From assembly GCF_014196455.1 (NCBI RefSeq), contig NZ_JACIDS010000004.1, forward strand, positions 496,001 through 560,000: a stretch of 64,000 nt of DNA, written 5' to 3'. A model generated the notes under the pieces. That model saw only the letters and a program-made list of their open reading frames with translations, did no database searches and had not been told where the DNA came from. The DNA is from Kaistia hirudinis. GTDB taxonomy: Bacteria; Pseudomonadota; Alphaproteobacteria; Rhizobiales; Kaistiaceae. Both the position numbers and the translations under genes were made by a program. Positions 63,451 to 64,000 of this stretch are shown piece by piece. Numbering within the stretch: the first letter of the stretch is position 1; each line of letters begins with the position of its first letter.

Positions 63451-64000
63451 TCATCCGCCACCCGATACCCTCTTCAGCGTCTGCGACGGCAGTTCACCGA
63501 ACGTGTCGCGAAAGTCCTTGGCAAAATTGCCGAGGTTGCCAAATCCGCAAAGGAACGCGACTTTGGCGACCGTTGTATCGGCATCCCGGCTCAGCAGCAT
63601 CTGTCGCGCGTGCCGCAGGCGCACCTGCTTGACGAACGCCATCGGCGAATAGCCCCGGCTTTTCCGGAAGGAATCGAAGAGGCTGCGCGCGCTGACACCG
63701 CTCAGCTGCGACAGCAGTTCGACCGATATCGGCTGGTCCCAGTGGGCCTCGATATATTCCTCGGCCAGCCGAACCTGCCGTGGCGCCGCAGCGACCGGCT
63801 GTCCGTGGAGCCGTGCGCTGTAGCGGTGCGGGTTGGCCTTCAGGAACATGACGATGAGCGCCTGTTCGATCTCGCCGAGCGCGGCGAGAGGCAGTTCGCC
63901 GTCACCGGCCTCGACCTCGTCGATCAGGAATTGCAGCAGCCGTCGCCACAGCCGATTGGTCGGATCCTCCAAGTTCAGGACGGGTTCGAAGCCGAGGTCC
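63451..64000 (-). CDS. AraC-family regulator, N-terminus beyond window
   Basis: About 183 residues in the window, open to its end. The C-terminal double helix-turn-helix is complete (LAEEYIEAHWDQPISVELLSQLSGVSARSLFDSFRKSRGYSPMAFVKQVRLRHARQMLL ... AFLCGFGNLGNFAKDFRDTFGELPSQTL). The upstream part ends in ALIVMFLKANPHRYSARLHG, as in AraC regulators of aromatic-catabolic operons. It may regulate the decayed epoxide-hydrolase region or genes outside. Confidence 0.88.
   Translation of the reverse strand, partial: DLGFEPVLNLEDPTNRLWRRLLQFLIDEVEAGDGELPLAALGEIEQALIVMFLKANPHRYSARLHGQPVAAAPRQVRLAEEYIEAHWDQPISVELLSQLSGVSARSLFDSFRKSRGYSPMAFVKQVRLRHARQMLLSRDADTTVAKVAFLCGFGNLGNFAKDFRDTFGELPSQTLKRVSGGG

Overview
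The window is high-GC DNA with tightly packed genes, many of them overlapping at ATGA or GTGA stop/start junctions. Gene content (LepA, 1-Cys peroxiredoxin, MepA, MsrA, several Rhizobium-type regulators, ParB-methyltransferase/DUF5681 island genes) and a rhizobial-type intergenic palindrome point to an alphaproteobacterium of the Hyphomicrobiales. I cannot fix the genus from sequence alone.

Layout. 1-4.9 kb is ordinary chromosome: TetR remnant at the edge, LysE exporter, two GNAT acetyltransferases divergent from a LysR regulator, then lepA. 5.0-7.2 kb is a small islet of two divergent, unrecognised genes whose base use differs from their neighbours. 7.2-8.1 kb is non-coding with a rhizobial-type palindromic repeat. 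8.1-14.1 kb is again core-like: AI-2E-family membrane protein, peroxiredoxin, murein endopeptidase, old-yellow-enzyme flavoprotein, 2OG-Fe(II) oxygenase, msrA, small membrane protein. A tRNA-Ser(GGA) at 14.37 kb marks the start of an accessory stretch reaching about 46.7 kb, where a sequence resembling the tRNA-Ser downstream flank recurs next to a broken IS5-type transposase.

The accessory stretch carries (a) a conflict-type cluster: a decayed alpha-helical protein, a restriction-nuclease/STAND ATPase and a PrrC/RloC-like ATPase; (b) an inactive-phosphatase/ADP-ribosylglycohydrolase fusion; (c) DUF5681 and a ParB-methyltransferase gene whose middle 689 bp is inverted; (d) a block of envelope and signalling genes: tyrosine phosphatase, DedA, a FtsX-type ABC exporter, two two-component systems, a ferric-iron ABC importer, PepSY protein, UppP and PAP2 phosphatases. 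Three copies of a palindrome (consensus YTTACCGATCSGTAAG) lie about 90-122 bp before exported-protein genes here and look like one regulon.

47-58 kb holds less familiar genes: a beta-helix/DUF4239/TAXI-like operon, a CadD-type transporter, an XRE regulator flanked by two near-identical 25-27 bp sites exactly 700 bp apart, a bacterial NTPDase (GDA1/CD39 family), and a cluster in which two paralogous exported alpha/beta hydrolases bracket a GNAT and a HlyD-like adaptor. 58.6-62.6 kb is a complete cyoABCD quinol oxidase operon, followed by an epoxide-hydrolase remnant and an AraC-family regulator cut by the window end.

The strongest leads are the internally inverted methyltransferase gene, the two-gene ATPase/nuclease operon, the shared palindromic operator and the NTPDase/hydrolase region.
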